A stretch of DNA of 64,000 bases from Rhizobiaceae bacterium (GCA_017643025.1 JAEPOG010000002.1:496001-560000), one strand, 5' to 3'; shown: positions 1 to 9,833, numbered from the stretch's first letter. Translations and numbers: made by a program. Notes: generated by a model from the letters alone, not told the origin.

Positions 1-1935
1 GAGCAAGCGTTCGAGCTCGCGGCCAAGCGCATGGCAGGCCCGGTGATCGCGGCCACGATGACGCGTATCGCGGCCTTCTCGCCGCTGCTGTTCTGGCCGG
101 GCATCATCGGCGACTTCATGAAATATCTGCCGATCACGCTGATCGTGACCCTGGCGGCTTCGATGCTCTATGCGCTCGTGTTCACGCCGACGCTCGGCGC
201 CATCTTCGCCAAGGTGCATGTGCAGGACGAGGAGGAGCGCAACCGCGACGGCTGGTACATGGCGCTGGTGAAGCGCGCGGTGCAGTATCCGAAGACCGTG
301 CTGCTTCTGACGGTTGCGCTGCTGGTCGCGGTGCAGGTGGGCTATGGTCGCTATGGTTCAGGCGTCGAGTTCTTCCCGTCGGTCGAACCTGACTACGGCC
401 TGCTTTACGTTCACGCGCGCGGCAACCTCTCGCTCGCAGAACAGGACGCGTTGACGCGCAAGGCGGAAGAGCGGCTGCTTGGCTGGCCCGGCATCAAGTC
501 GGTCTACACGCGCGTCGGCTCGACGCGCGGCGGCGGCGCCGACATTCCCGAGGACGTTATCGGCGTCATCCAGTACGAGTTCGTTGACTGGCGCGAGCGC
601 AAGTCTGCAAACGAAATACTAGACGATCTGCGCGTCGAGATGGCTGGCATCGCCGGCGTCGAAGTAGAGGTTCGTGTCCCCGATGCAGGGCCGCCGACCG
701 GGCAACCGATCCAGGTTCGCCTGTCAGCCGCCAATCCCGAAGGCCTCAACGAAATGGCTAGGCGCGTCGCAGCTGAGGTGGCGAAGGTGCCGGGCGCGAT
801 CGACATCAGCGACGGCTTGCCGCCGCCGGGTGTCGACTGGGCGCTCGATGTCGACCGTACCAAGGCTGCGCAATACGGCATCGCCCCCGCTTCGGTTGGT
901 ACGGCCGTACAGCTCGTGACGACCGGCCTCAAGCTGACCGACTACCGCCCGGCGGGCGTCGACGATTCCGTTGACATCAGGCTGCGGCTACCGGAGGACC
1001 GGCGAACGCTGGCGACGCTCGACCAGCTGCGCGTACAGACGTCGCAGGGTCCGGTGCCCATCTCCAATTTCGTCAGCCGGGTCGCGGAGCCGCGTACGGG
1101 CGTCCTGAACCGCATCGACGGTGAGCGGACGATCGTCGTTCAAGGCAATGTCGCGTCTGGCTTCCAGGATGCCGTCGTTCAGGCCGACGTAACCCAGACG
1201 CTCGCAGGCATGGATCTCGGCAACATCAAATGGAGGCTGGCCGGATCGAACCAGGACAGCGCGGAAGCCGAGGCATTCCTGTCGAAGGCGTTCGGCGCGG
1301 CGATCTTCCTGATATTCATCGTGCTCTTGGCGCAGTTCAACAAGTTTACCAGCGTGTTCCTGGTTCTGATGACCGTGATCATGTCGACGATCGGCGTGTT
1401 CCTCGGCCTGATGATCACCGGCCAGTCCTTCGTCATCGTCATGTCCGGCATCGGCGTCATCGCGCTGGCGGGCGTAGTGGTGAACAACAACATCGTGCTC
1501 ATAGACACCTACGACAGGCTGCGGAGCGAAGGCTGGACCAAGATGGACGCGGTGCTGCAGACCTGCCGCGAGCGCGCGCGTCCGGTCGTGCTGACGGCGA
1601 TTTCGGCCATTCTCGGCGTGCTGCCGATCGCCTTCGGCCTCGGGCTGGAACTCTTCCATCACGAGACCACGATCAACGCGCCTTCGACGCAGTGGTGGAT
1701 CGCGCTGTCGAGCGCCATCGTCTACGGGCTGGCATTCGCAACGCTGCTGACGCTGATCGTCACGCCGGCGGCGCTGATGGTCTTCACCCGCGAGCGACAG
1801 CCGCAAGGCGAACGGCGCGGCTGGCTGGCGCGGCTCTTCAGGCGTAAAGCCAAGGCACGCGAAGAGGGCGTTTCAGGTGACGACGAGCCGATCGGCGACT
1901 ATCCGGCGGTGCCCTATCCGAAGGCCGCCGAGTAG
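1..1935 (+). CDS. RND efflux transporter permease, 5' truncated by window edge
   Basis: The frame is open from base 1, so only the last 644 codons are here; RND permeases usually run to about 1,030-1,050 residues, so roughly the first 400 are missing. The family is an inner-membrane proton-driven pump working with a periplasmic adaptor and outer-membrane channel. Hydrophobic segments lie at about codons 20-60. A soluble porter/docking region covers about 95-420. A second transmembrane bundle at about 425-600 includes GVVVNNNIVLIDTYDRLR, typical of the C-terminal half. The tail is charged and cytoplasmic. The adaptor gene is presumably upstream and out of view. The substrate cannot be read from the sequence. 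Confidence 0.9.
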   Translation, partial: EQAFELAAKRMAGPVIAATMTRIAAFSPLLFWPGIIGDFMKYLPITLIVTLAASMLYALVFTPTLGAIFAKVHVQDEEERNRDGWYMALVKRAVQYPKTVLLLTVALLVAVQVGYGRYGSGVEFFPSVEPDYGLLYVHARGNLSLAEQDALTRKAEERLLGWPGIKSVYTRVGSTRGGGADIPEDVIGVIQYEFVDWRERKSANEILDDLRVEMAGIAGVEVEVRVPDAGPPTGQPIQVRLSAANPEGLNEMARRVAAEVAKVPGAIDISDGLPPPGVDWALDVDRTKAAQYGIAPASVGTAVQLVTTGLKLTDYRPAGVDDSVDIRLRLPEDRRTLATLDQLRVQTSQGPVPISNFVSRVAEPRTGVLNRIDGERTIVVQGNVASGFQDAVVQADVTQTLAGMDLGNIKWRLAGSNQDSAEAEAFLSKAFGAAIFLIFIVLLAQFNKFTSVFLVLMTVIMSTIGVFLGLMITGQSFVIVMSGIGVIALAGVVVNNNIVLIDTYDRLRSEGWTKMDAVLQTCRERARPVVLTAISAILGVLPIAFGLGLELFHHETTINAPSTQWWIALSSAIVYGLAFATLLTLIVTPAALMVFTRERQPQGERRGWLARLFRRKAKAREEGVSGDDEPIGDYPAVPYPKAAE

Positions 1936-1961
1936 GCCGAGACACTAACACCAAGAAAAAT

Positions 1962-1981
1962 GGCGCGAAGAAATTCGCGCC
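1962..1981 (+). terminator. hairpin after RND permease
   Basis: An 8-bp perfect stem (GGCGCGAA / TTCGCGCC) with a GAAA loop sits 26 bases after the permease stop codon. The following GTTGTAAG is only weakly T-rich, so termination may be partial. Seen directly; the function is inferred from position. Confidence 0.5.
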
Positions 1982-2032
1982 GTTGTAAGTTATGGACGGG
2001 TGGTGGGGTGCTTGTACCTTCGAGGAACCCCT

Positions 2033-2191
2033 ATGTCCCTAGGAACCATACTGCTCATTATCCTTATTCTGGTCCTGCTGGGCGCCATTCCGGCCTGGCC
2101 CTATTCGCGTGGCTGGGGCTATGGCCCGTCGGGAATTTTCGGCGCGATTCTTATCGTCGTTCTCATTCTCGTCCTGATGGGCCGGATTTAG
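2033..2191 (+). CDS. DUF3309 family small membrane protein
   Basis: A 52-residue protein with two hydrophobic helices (about 4-18 and 36-49) separated by a conserved-looking PYSRGWGYGPSGI loop. This is the layout of DUF3309 miniproteins, whose role is unknown. The ATG at 2033 is preferred over an in-frame GTG at 2000 because GAGGA lies about 7 bases upstream of it and the family begins at MSLGTILL. It is a single-gene unit between two hairpins. Family call from memory of the motif; function not known. Confidence 0.75.
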   Translation: MSLGTILLIILILVLLGAIPAWPYSRGWGYGPSGIFGAILIVVLILVLMGRI

Positions 2192-2213
2192 CGTCAGCAA
2201 ACACGGCAGAACT

Positions 2214-2249
2214 GAAACGGACCGCCGGAACATACCGGCGGCCCGTTTC
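2214..2249. terminator. long hairpin between DUF3309 gene and NAD(P)-binding gene
   Basis: Two stacked inverted segments, GAAACGG/CCGTTTC outside and CCGCCGG/CCGGCGG inside, form one hairpin in the convergent gap between genes ending at 2191 and 2275. It could stop transcription from either side, although no clear T-run follows. Confidence 0.55.
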
Positions 2250-2274
2250 GTAGGAAGTGTTCGAGAGCCCGGTA

Positions 2275-3234
2275 TCAGGCGGCTTTGCGTGCCGCCGCTC
2301 CGGTAATGCCAAGGTCGGTCAGGGCGTTCGCCACGGCGCGGTCGAGCGGGGTGTGCGGGATCTCCCCGACGATCCCGGCAAGCCTGTCCGACACAAGCCG
2401 GTGGGGCTCAAAGCGCAGATAGGCCATCTCCGCGATCTCCCACATCATGGCGTTGACGGTACCGGCCAGTCGGATGATCCACCAAGGCAGCGTCGATGTC
2501 TTGAGAGGCCGACCGAGAGCCTTCTCGGCGGCTGCTTTCATCTGCTCGTCGGTGATTGCGTGGCCGGGAAAGTGCAGATTTTCGAAGGAACCGAGTTCGC
2601 TGCGATTTTCGGCGAGGCCGACAAATGCCTTCGCAAGGTCGGGCAGATAAGCCCATTCGTGGACGAGATTGACCGGACCGCCGGCGGTGTAGACGCCCTT
2701 GTCGATCTTGCTCGTCATGACCTGGTCGAACCATGAGCCGGTTCCTCCGCCGCCGAAGAAGTCGCCGGCGCGCAGGACAATGGTCTGCACCTCGCCAGCC
2801 CGCGCGGCGCGCTCGAACAGCCTTTCCATGTCGGTGCGGAGGCGGCCCTTGCGGGTGGTCGGCCTGAACGGTGTGTCCTCGCGCAGTTCCGCCGGTATCG
2901 GCGAGCCGAAATTGTAGACATTGCCAGGGAAGAGGTGCAGCGCGCCGTTGGCCTTGCAGGCGGCAATGACGTTTTCTGCGAACGGCATGCACGTGTCAGC
3001 CCAGTCCGTGTAGAGCGGGTTGAGGCCGTTGAAGACAATGTCCATGCCTTCCGTGGCGCGGATCAGCGCGCCGCGGTCGAGTGCGTCGGCGGCGACGGGC
3101 TGGGCGCCATCAAGGTCTGCCGGCAGCTTGCCGTCGCGGGTCACGGCGCGGACCGAATAGCCGGCATCGAGAAAGGCGCGTGCTACCGTGCGCCCAAGCC
3201 GGCCGCGGGCTCCGAGGACTGCAATCGTTTTCAT
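2275..3234 (-). CDS. NAD(P)-binding Rossmann-fold protein (NmrA/SDR-like)
   Basis: 319 residues. The N-terminus has VLGARGRLGRTVARAF, the glycine-rich dinucleotide-binding turn of atypical short-chain dehydrogenases, followed by an NGLNPLYTDW segment and a C-terminal half typical of NAD-dependent epimerase/NmrA-like proteins. No complete YxxxK catalytic pair is obvious, so the enzyme activity is unassigned. An AGGAGA ribosome site lies 8 bases before the ATG. It diverges from the LysR gene at 3333 with 98 bases between them, so regulation by that protein is likely (inference). Confidence 0.7.
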   Translation of the reverse strand: MKTIAVLGARGRLGRTVARAFLDAGYSVRAVTRDGKLPADLDGAQPVAADALDRGALIRATEGMDIVFNGLNPLYTDWADTCMPFAENVIAACKANGALHLFPGNVYNFGSPIPAELREDTPFRPTTRKGRLRTDMERLFERAARAGEVQTIVLRAGDFFGGGGTGSWFDQVMTSKIDKGVYTAGGPVNLVHEWAYLPDLAKAFVGLAENRSELGSFENLHFPGHAITDEQMKAAAEKALGRPLKTSTLPWWIIRLAGTVNAMMWEIAEMAYLRFEPHRLVSDRLAGIVGEIPHTPLDRAVANALTDLGITGAAARKAA

Positions 3235-3277
3235 CGGGACATCTCCTGTTGCGTTGATGCCCTCGATATGATGTATC

Positions 3278-3330
3278 CAATGATGAATTGAAATTGCCCA
3301 AGAATGGACACTTGGTATTCATCATTGAAT
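3278..3330. promoter_or_regulatory. candidate LysR operator: 11-bp inverted repeat
   Basis: CAATGATGAAT at 3278-3288 is the exact reverse complement of ATTCATCATTG at 3317-3327. Each copy is itself part of a shorter dyad (CAAT-N5-ATTG at 3278-3290 and ATTCA-N4-TGAAT at 3317-3330). The pair fills the gap between two divergent genes, directly before the LysR start codon. That fits a two-site LysR operator; the role is inferred from position. Confidence 0.5.
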
Positions 3331-3332
3331 AG

Positions 3333-4220
3333 ATGAACGAATTCGACTGGAACCTGATCCGGAGCTTCGTTGCGGTCGCCGAAGCCGGCAGCCTGTCCGG
3401 CGCCGCGCGCCGGCTAGCCGCGAGCCAGCCGACGCTGGGCCGGCACGTGGCTGAGCTTGAGGCGGCGATCGGCATCGTGCTGTTCCGCCGCGGGCGCAAG
3501 GGCTACGAACTCACCGAAGACGGCGCGGCGTTCCTCGAGCGCGCCATCGTGATGCGCGACAGTGCCGACGCGCTCACGCGGCTGGCGATTGGGCGTGAGG
3601 AGCGCATCGAAGGGACGGTGAGGATCACCGCCAGCGAGGTGGTGGCGACCTATGTGCTGCCGTCCATCCTTGCGCGCTTCGGCGAGGCGGAGCCAGGCAT
3701 CGAAGTGGAGGTGGTAGCCAGCAACGAGGTCGGCAACCTGTTGCGCCGAGACGCCGACATCGCGATCCGCATGGTGCAGCCGGCGCAGGACGACATTGTC
3801 GCTCGCAAGATCGCTGACCTGCCGCTGACGGCATGCGCCGCAACGAGCTATCTCGACCGGCGGGGCAGGCCGCAAACACGGGATGACCTGGTCGGGCATG
3901 ATCTCGTCGGCTACGACCGTGGCGAGGAGATCATCCAAGGTTTCGCACAGTTCGGCGTGATTGTAGATCGCCACGCCTTCCGGTTCAGAACCGACAGCCA
4001 GGTGGCATTCTGGGAAGCGATCCGCGCGGGCAACGGCATCGGTTTCGCGCAAAGATCGCTGGCGATGCGCGCGCTGGAGGTCGAGATCGTGCTGCCGGAG
4101 CTGCCATTGCCTGCTTTGCCGATGTGGCTCGCCATGCATCACGACGTGCGCCACAGCCCTCGTATCAGGCGGGTGGCCGATTTCTTATACGGGGAACTTA
4201 AGGCCTACTCAGCCGGTTGA
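3333..4220 (+). CDS. LysR family transcriptional regulator
   Basis: 295 residues. The N-terminal winged helix-turn-helix covers about 1-60 (FDWNLIRSFVAVAEAGSLSG, then AARRLAASQPTLGRHVAELE), followed by a type 2 periplasmic-binding-like effector domain at about 90-290. It probably controls the divergent NAD(P)-binding gene and itself through the repeats at 3278-3330. Its 3' end overlaps the convergent MFS gene by 16 bases. The inducer is unknown. Confidence 0.88.
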   Translation: MNEFDWNLIRSFVAVAEAGSLSGAARRLAASQPTLGRHVAELEAAIGIVLFRRGRKGYELTEDGAAFLERAIVMRDSADALTRLAIGREERIEGTVRITASEVVATYVLPSILARFGEAEPGIEVEVVASNEVGNLLRRDADIAIRMVQPAQDDIVARKIADLPLTACAATSYLDRRGRPQTRDDLVGHDLVGYDRGEEIIQGFAQFGVIVDRHAFRFRTDSQVAFWEAIRAGNGIGFAQRSLAMRALEVEIVLPELPLPALPMWLAMHHDVRHSPRIRRVADFLYGELKAYSAG

Positions 4221-5383
4221 CCGGCCTCGAAGTCAGCTGCTCGAGCCAGGCCGGCCATCAGGAAGACGACGCACAGAAGCACGGCGAGCGCGATGAAGAT
4301 CGGCGCGAAGCCGGTGTGTTCGCCTATGAAACCGATGACTGACGGCGCGGCCAGGCTGCCCGAATAGCCCATGGCGGTGACAGTGGAGAGCCCCGCGCCC
4401 GACAGATCCTCGCGGTGATTGCCTGCGGCCGAGAATGCGATCGGCACCATGTTGGCGATACCGAAGCCGCAAAGCGCGAATGCCGCGATGGCCGTCCAGT
4501 CGGTCGGGGCGACGCCGGCAAGCAGCATGCCGGATGCCGCGACAAGGCTCGATACGCGCATGGTCGCCACCGCGCCAAAGCGCGTGCGCACGCCGTCGCC
4601 GGCAAAGCGCATGATTGCCATTGTGGCCGAGAAGGCGGCGAAAGCGAAGCCTGCAACAGCAATCTCGCTGCCGAATTCCTGGCGGATATAGATGGCCGCC
4701 CAGTCGAGCACCGCGCCCTCTGGCACCATGGAAAACAGCGCGACGATGCCGGTAAGATAAATGGCGGGAATGCGCGGAAAACCGAACTTTGTCGGCTTGT
4801 CCGTCACCGGCTTCTGGTTCGTGATCAGGTAGCGCGACGCGACGAGCACGAGCACCACAGCTATAACAGTGGCGAAGATCGCGTGGTTCAGATGGCCGAA
4901 GTGCTGGATCGCCAGGCTACCGGATGCGCCGCCGGCGAAACCGCCGAGGCTCCAGAAGCCGTGCGACGACGACATGACAGCGCGGCGCAATCGGCCTTCG
5001 ACCGCGACCGCGTTGGAGTTCATCGCCACGTCCATGCCGCCGACGAGTCCGCCGAAGAGGACGAGCATGATTGCCGCCACCCAGACGTTCGGCACGAGCG
5101 CGATACCGAGCAGGCCGAAGGCGCAGACGATGGCGAAGCCGCGCAGCGCAGCGCGAGAGCCGTAGCGGTGGATCAGCCAGCCGCACCAGGGCATCGCCAC
5201 GAGCGCGCCGATGCCGAATCCGACGATCAGCAAGCCGAGGGTGAACTCGGTGATCTGGAGCCGGGTCAGGAAGACCGGGATTTGCGGCGCCCAGCTGCCG
5301 ACCAGAAAACCATTGGTGAAAAAGAACGCCGCAACGGCCCAGCGCCCGCGCTCGGCCGCGCTCTTGTCTGTGGTTGGATTCAA
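4205..5383 (-). CDS. MFS transporter
   Basis: 392 residues with about 12 hydrophobic segments. The first half has GFGIGALVAMPWCGWLIHRYGSR split across helices 2-3, the MFS A-motif region. The overall look is that of small YbjJ-like exporters. The substrate is unknown. The only upstream start that keeps the first helix complete is a TTG at 5383 (TTG AAT CCA ACC), with a weak ribosome site, so the exact N-terminus is uncertain. It converges on the LysR gene with a 16-base overlap. Confidence 0.82.
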   Translation of the reverse strand: MNPTTDKSAAERGRWAVAAFFFTNGFLVGSWAPQIPVFLTRLQITEFTLGLLIVGFGIGALVAMPWCGWLIHRYGSRAALRGFAIVCAFGLLGIALVPNVWVAAIMLVLFGGLVGGMDVAMNSNAVAVEGRLRRAVMSSSHGFWSLGGFAGGASGSLAIQHFGHLNHAIFATVIAVVLVLVASRYLITNQKPVTDKPTKFGFPRIPAIYLTGIVALFSMVPEGAVLDWAAIYIRQEFGSEIAVAGFAFAAFSATMAIMRFAGDGVRTRFGAVATMRVSSLVAASGMLLAGVAPTDWTAIAAFALCGFGIANMVPIAFSAAGNHREDLSGAGLSTVTAMGYSGSLAAPSVIGFIGEHTGFAPIFIALAVLLCVVFLMAGLARAADFEAGQPAE

Positions 5384-5599
5384 GGCAGGAACTCGTGGAT
5401 CGATTTCGGACGGGCAAGCTAAATCGGTTCAGGCATGTGTCAAGCAGGATTTGCGCGCGCGAGCCGACCGCCGTGCCTCAATCCGGACCAACCTCAGCCA
5501 CATTCGGATTCCATGAAATCGAATAGCCGACAATGAGCGACAAAGGCCGCGCCCAACCAGAAACGGCTCGACAAATGTCGCCGCACCGGGAGAGCGATT

Positions 5600-6322
5600 G
5601 TGAAGAGTTTTTTCAGCACCGGTGGCCTGAAGCGGCCGGTCCTGACGTTTCCGTCCAGCGGTGCAATTCGTCGTCAACGCGATGTCATCGCGCAATTTCC
5701 AACACCGTCGGGTCCAACGGCGTATGTGCTCGCCGCCGCACTCGTCGTACTTGCCGCAACAGCGGCGATGATGATCTGGGGTGGCCCGGACGACGCACCT
5801 CAGGCCACGTCAGAGCAAGTGGAAGCCGATGCGGACGTGGGGCGTGCTGCCGTGCCCGAGGATGAGGCGGCGCTGATGGCGGATGTACGGAAGAGAGAAG
5901 ACCGCAGCGACCCCGTCGCCGAGGAGCCGGAACCCGCGCCCGAACAGGAGGAGATGTCTCCGCCGTCGGTTGCCGTGAGCCCGGAGCCGCCTTTGCCGGA
6001 GATTGTCGGCTCGGTGGCGGTGGCCGATACGGTAGAGGAAGTGCTTGCGCTGGAGGAGATCCAGCGGCGCGAGGTCGAGGCCGACCTTGCTTCGGTCTCC
6101 GACGAACAGACCGCCGCGATTGCGAACACCGTCGGTCCGAAAGTGGCGGCGAAAGCAACGACCTGGGTTAACCTGCGCGCCGGTCCAGCAGACGACGCGG
6201 AAGTGCTGCTGGTTGTACCGGGCAGCGCCGATATCGAGGCGCAGACCGGATGCAACTGGTGCGCCGTCACCTATGACGGCCGCGAAGGCTACATTTACAA
6301 GAACTTCATCAGCTACGAATGA
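5600..6322 (+). CDS. membrane-anchored SH3-domain protein
   Basis: 240 residues from a GTG start preceded by GGGAGAG. A short cytoplasmic head is followed by one transmembrane helix (about 43-62, AYVLAAALVVLAATAAMMIW). A long acidic, proline-containing linker covers about 65-175. A bacterial SH3 (SH3b) domain at about 178-240 has WVNLRAGPADDAEVL and GREGYIYKNFI. SH3b domains usually bind peptidoglycan or peptides in the periplasm, so a cell-envelope role is likely but unproven. The gene stands alone and converges with pyc. Confidence 0.72.
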   Translation: MKSFFSTGGLKRPVLTFPSSGAIRRQRDVIAQFPTPSGPTAYVLAAALVVLAATAAMMIWGGPDDAPQATSEQVEADADVGRAAVPEDEAALMADVRKREDRSDPVAEEPEPAPEQEEMSPPSVAVSPEPPLPEIVGSVAVADTVEEVLALEEIQRREVEADLASVSDEQTAAIANTVGPKVAAKATTWVNLRAGPADDAEVLLVVPGSADIEAQTGCNWCAVTYDGREGYIYKNFISYE

Positions 6323-6362
6323 ATTGACACTCTCCGCGGGCCGGAACAGGGCGAGGCGAAGC

Positions 6363-9300
6363 TCACGCGTAGACCACCAGCAGGTCCTTTGCGTCGATCT
6401 GGTCGCCGGCCTTGACCAGCACCTCGGCGATCTCCCCGTCGCGTTCGGCGTGCAGCGCCGTCTCCATCTTCATCGCTTCGATTGAGAGCAGAACGTCGCC
6501 GGCCTTCACCGACTGGCCGGCCGACACGCCAAGCGTGGACACTACGCCGGGCATCGGCGCGCCGACATGGGCGTTGTTGCCGGCCTCTGCCTTGCGGCGT
6601 GCCGCGCTTGCGCCGGCTCCATGCGCCCGGTCCGGCACCTTCACGCGCCGGGGCTGGCCGTTGAGTTCGAAGAACACCGTGACCATGCCTTTCTCGTCGG
6701 CCTCGCCGATGGCGAGGCAGCGGACGACCAGCGTCTTGCCCTGCTCGATATCGACGAAAATCTCGTCCTCCGGCTTCATGCCGTAGAAATAGTTCGGCGT
6801 GGGGAGAACGCTCACCGGGCCGTATAGCTCCTGCGCAGCGGCGAAGTCGGTGAACACTTTCGGGTACATCAGCCAGGAGGCGAATTCGAACTCGCTCAGT
6901 TCACGGCCCAGCGTTTCCTCGATTTCCGCGCGGTCCTTCTTGAGATCGGCCGCAGGCAGAAGCGAACCCGGACGGGCCGTGATCGGCTTCTCACCCTTGA
7001 GCACCTTTTTCTGCAGTGCCTCCGGCCAACCGCCCGGGGGCTGACCGAGATCGCCGCGCATCATCGACACGACAGAATCCGGGAAGGCGATGTCCTTCTT
7101 CGGATTCTCGACGTCGGCGACGGTCAGGTCCTGACTCACCATCATCAGCGCCATGTCGCCGACGACCTTGGAGGACGGCGTGACCTTCACGATGTCGCCG
7201 AACATCAGATTGACGTCGTGGTAGGTGCGCGCCACCTCGTGCCAGCGTGTCTCAAGCCCCAGCGAGCGTGCCTGCTCCTTCAGGTTGGTGAACTGGCCGC
7301 CGGGCATCTCGTGCAGGTAGACCTCGGAAGCCGGTCCCTTCAGGTCGCTCTCGAAAGCGGCGTATTGCGAGCGCACGGCCTCCCAGTAGAAGGAGATCCG
7401 GCGGATCCATTCCGGGTCCAACCCTGTCCGGCGCTTGTCATTTCCGTCGTTTCCATTGAGTGCCTCGACGATCGAACCCAGGCAAGGTTGCGATGTGTTG
7501 CCCGAAAAGGAGTCGATCGCTGCATCGACGGCATCGACGCCGGCATCGACCGCTGCCAGCACCGTGGCCGCCGAGATGCCCGACGTGTCATGCGTGTGCA
7601 GATGAATGGGAAGCTTCGTTTCGTCGCGCAGAGCCGTCACAAGTTCGCGGGCTGCACCGGGCTTTAGCAGTCCGGCCATGTCCTTGATGGCGATGATATG
7701 CGCTCCGGCTGCTTCAAGCTGGCGGGCGAGGTCGAGATAGTAGTCGAGGTTGTACTTGTCACGCGTCTTGTCGAAGAGATCGCCGGTGTAGCAGATCGCC
7801 GCCTCACACAGCCTGCCGGTCTTGCCGACTGCGTCCATCGCGACGCGCATGTTCTCAACCCAGTTCAGGCAGTCGAACACCCGGAAGAGATCGACGCCGC
7901 CGTCAGCAGCCTGCTCGACGAAATGCTCGACGACATTGTCGGGATAATTGGTGTAGCCGACGCCGTTGGCGCCTCTGAGAAGCATCTGCAGCAGGATGTT
8001 GGGTGCGCCCTCGCGGACCAGTGCCAGCCTCTCCCACGGATCCTCGGTGAGGAAGCGCATGGCGACGTCGAAGGTTGCGCCGCCCCAGCACTCCAGCGAC
8101 AGCAGCTCGGGCAGAGCTCGCGCATAGACGCCCGCGATGCGAGCGATGTCGAAAGTGCGCATGCGAGTGGCCAGCAGCGACTGATGGCCGTCGCGCATGG
8201 TGGTGTCGGTGACCAGGACACGATCCTGCGCACGCATCCATTCGGCAAACTTCGCCGGTCCGAGCTCCGTCAGCTTGTCGCGCGTTCCCGCGGGGATCGG
8301 CGCATCGACATACGGGACCTTCGGTGGGGCCGCGTCGGCGTTCGGCAGCGCCCGGTCGCGCGTCTCGGGATGTTTGTTCACCGATACGTCGGCGAGGTAG
8401 TTGAGAAGTTTGGTGGCGCGATCCTGACGCTTCACTGCCGTAAAGAGCTCCGGCGTCGAGTCGATGAAGCGCGTCGTGTAGGTATTGTCACGGAATTTTT
8501 CGTGGCCGATGATCGCCTCGAGGAAGGTCAGGTTCGTCGCTACGCCGCGAATGCGGAACTCGCGCAGCGCGCGGTCCATGCGCCGGATCGCTTCTTCGGC
8601 GGTCGGCGCCCAGGCGGTCACTTTCTCCAGCAGCGGATCGTAGAAGCGGGTGATGACGGCGCCCGAATAGGCGGTGCCGCCGTCGAGCCGGATACCGAAG
8701 CCGGTTGCACCGCGATAGGCGGTGATGCGGCCGTAATCCGGAATGAAGTTCTGCTCGGGGTCTTCCGTGGTGATGCGGCACTGGAGGGCGTGGCCGTTGA
8801 GCTTGATGTCGGCCTGCTTGGGCACGCCCGACTCCGGCGTGCCGATTGCCGCGCCTTCTAGGATGTGGATCTGCGCCTTGACGATGTCGATGCCGGTGAC
8901 TTCCTCGGTCACCGTATGCTCGACCTGAATGCGCGGATTGACTTCGATGAAGTAGAACTTGCCGGTGTCGGCGTCCTGCAGGAACTCGACCGTGCCCGCG
9001 CCGATGTAGTCCGTCGCATCGGCGATTTTCAGTGCGTAGCCGCAAAGCTCCTCACGCAGCGCCGCGTCGAGATAGGGCGCCGGGGCGCGCTCGACGACCT
9101 TCTGGTTGCGGCGCTGGATCGAACAATCGCGTTCGAACAGATGCACCGCGTTGCCATGCGTGTCGCCGAGCACCTGCACCTCCACATGGCGGGCGCGCTC
9201 GACCAGCTTTTCGAGATAGACCTCGTCCTTGCCGAAAGCGGCCCGCGCCTCGCGTTTGGCCTCCGTCACTTCGCGCTCGAGGTCTTCGGCCTTGTGGATG

Positions 9301-9833
9301 GCGCGCATGCCGCGACCACCGCCGCCCCACGACGCCTTCAGCATGACCGGATAGCCGACTTCCTCGGCCAGTTTGGCGACGGCCTTCATGTCGTCCGGCA
9401 ACGGCTCGGTTGCGGGCACGACCGGCACGCCGATCTCGATGGCGAGATTGCGGGCGGCGACCTTGTTGCCCAGCCGGCGCATCGTCTCCGGCTTCGGGCC
9501 GATGAAAATGATACCGGCCTCGGCGCAGGCGTCGGCGAATTCCGGGCTTTCAGAAAGCAGCCCATAGCCCGGATGGATGGCATCCGCGCCGGAGAGCTTA
9601 GCGACGCGGATTACTTCCTCTATCGAGAGATAGCTCTCGATCGGGCCGAGATCCTTGTCCAGATGCGGGCCGCGCCCGACCTGATAGCTCTCGTCGGCCT
9701 TGAAGCGGTGGAGGGCGTATTTGTCCTCCTCGGCCCAGATAGCCACCGTGCGGATGCCGAGCTCGTTGGCGGCACGGAAGACACGGATAGCGATTTCGGA
9801 GCGGTTGGCGACGAGAATCTTGGTGATGGGCAA
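6363..9833 (-). CDS. pyc: pyruvate carboxylase
   Basis: 1,156 residues, the normal length of single-chain rhizobial enzymes. It makes oxaloacetate from pyruvate, bicarbonate and ATP in the cytoplasm. The biotin carboxylase part is at about 1-460 (KASWGGGGRGMR loop, FIEVNPRIQVEHTVTE). The carboxyltransferase TIM barrel is at about 535-860 (TTMRDGHQSLLATRMR, HLHTHDTSG). The C-terminal biotin carrier domain has Lys1122 in EAMKMET. Translation starts at a TTG (TTG CCC ATC ACC AAG), because the family begins MPI-K-ILVANRSEIA exactly there and no in-frame ATG precedes it. Confidence 0.97.
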   Translation of the reverse strand: MPITKILVANRSEIAIRVFRAANELGIRTVAIWAEEDKYALHRFKADESYQVGRGPHLDKDLGPIESYLSIEEVIRVAKLSGADAIHPGYGLLSESPEFADACAEAGIIFIGPKPETMRRLGNKVAARNLAIEIGVPVVPATEPLPDDMKAVAKLAEEVGYPVMLKASWGGGGRGMRAIHKAEDLEREVTEAKREARAAFGKDEVYLEKLVERARHVEVQVLGDTHGNAVHLFERDCSIQRRNQKVVERAPAPYLDAALREELCGYALKIADATDYIGAGTVEFLQDADTGKFYFIEVNPRIQVEHTVTEEVTGIDIVKAQIHILEGAAIGTPESGVPKQADIKLNGHALQCRITTEDPEQNFIPDYGRITAYRGATGFGIRLDGGTAYSGAVITRFYDPLLEKVTAWAPTAEEAIRRMDRALREFRIRGVATNLTFLEAIIGHEKFRDNTYTTRFIDSTPELFTAVKRQDRATKLLNYLADVSVNKHPETRDRALPNADAAPPKVPYVDAPIPAGTRDKLTELGPAKFAEWMRAQDRVLVTDTTMRDGHQSLLATRMRTFDIARIAGVYARALPELLSLECWGGATFDVAMRFLTEDPWERLALVREGAPNILLQMLLRGANGVGYTNYPDNVVEHFVEQAADGGVDLFRVFDCLNWVENMRVAMDAVGKTGRLCEAAICYTGDLFDKTRDKYNLDYYLDLARQLEAAGAHIIAIKDMAGLLKPGAARELVTALRDETKLPIHLHTHDTSGISAATVLAAVDAGVDAVDAAIDSFSGNTSQPCLGSIVEALNGNDGNDKRRTGLDPEWIRRISFYWEAVRSQYAAFESDLKGPASEVYLHEMPGGQFTNLKEQARSLGLETRWHEVARTYHDVNLMFGDIVKVTPSSKVVGDMALMMVSQDLTVADVENPKKDIAFPDSVVSMMRGDLGQPPGGWPEALQKKVLKGEKPITARPGSLLPAADLKKDRAEIEETLGRELSEFEFASWLMYPKVFTDFAAAQELYGPVSVLPTPNYFYGMKPEDEIFVDIEQGKTLVVRCLAIGEADEKGMVTVFFELNGQPRRVKVPDRAHGAGASAARRKAEAGNNAHVGAPMPGVVSTLGVSAGQSVKAGDVLLSIEAMKMETALHAERDGEIAEVLVKAGDQIDAKDLLVVYA

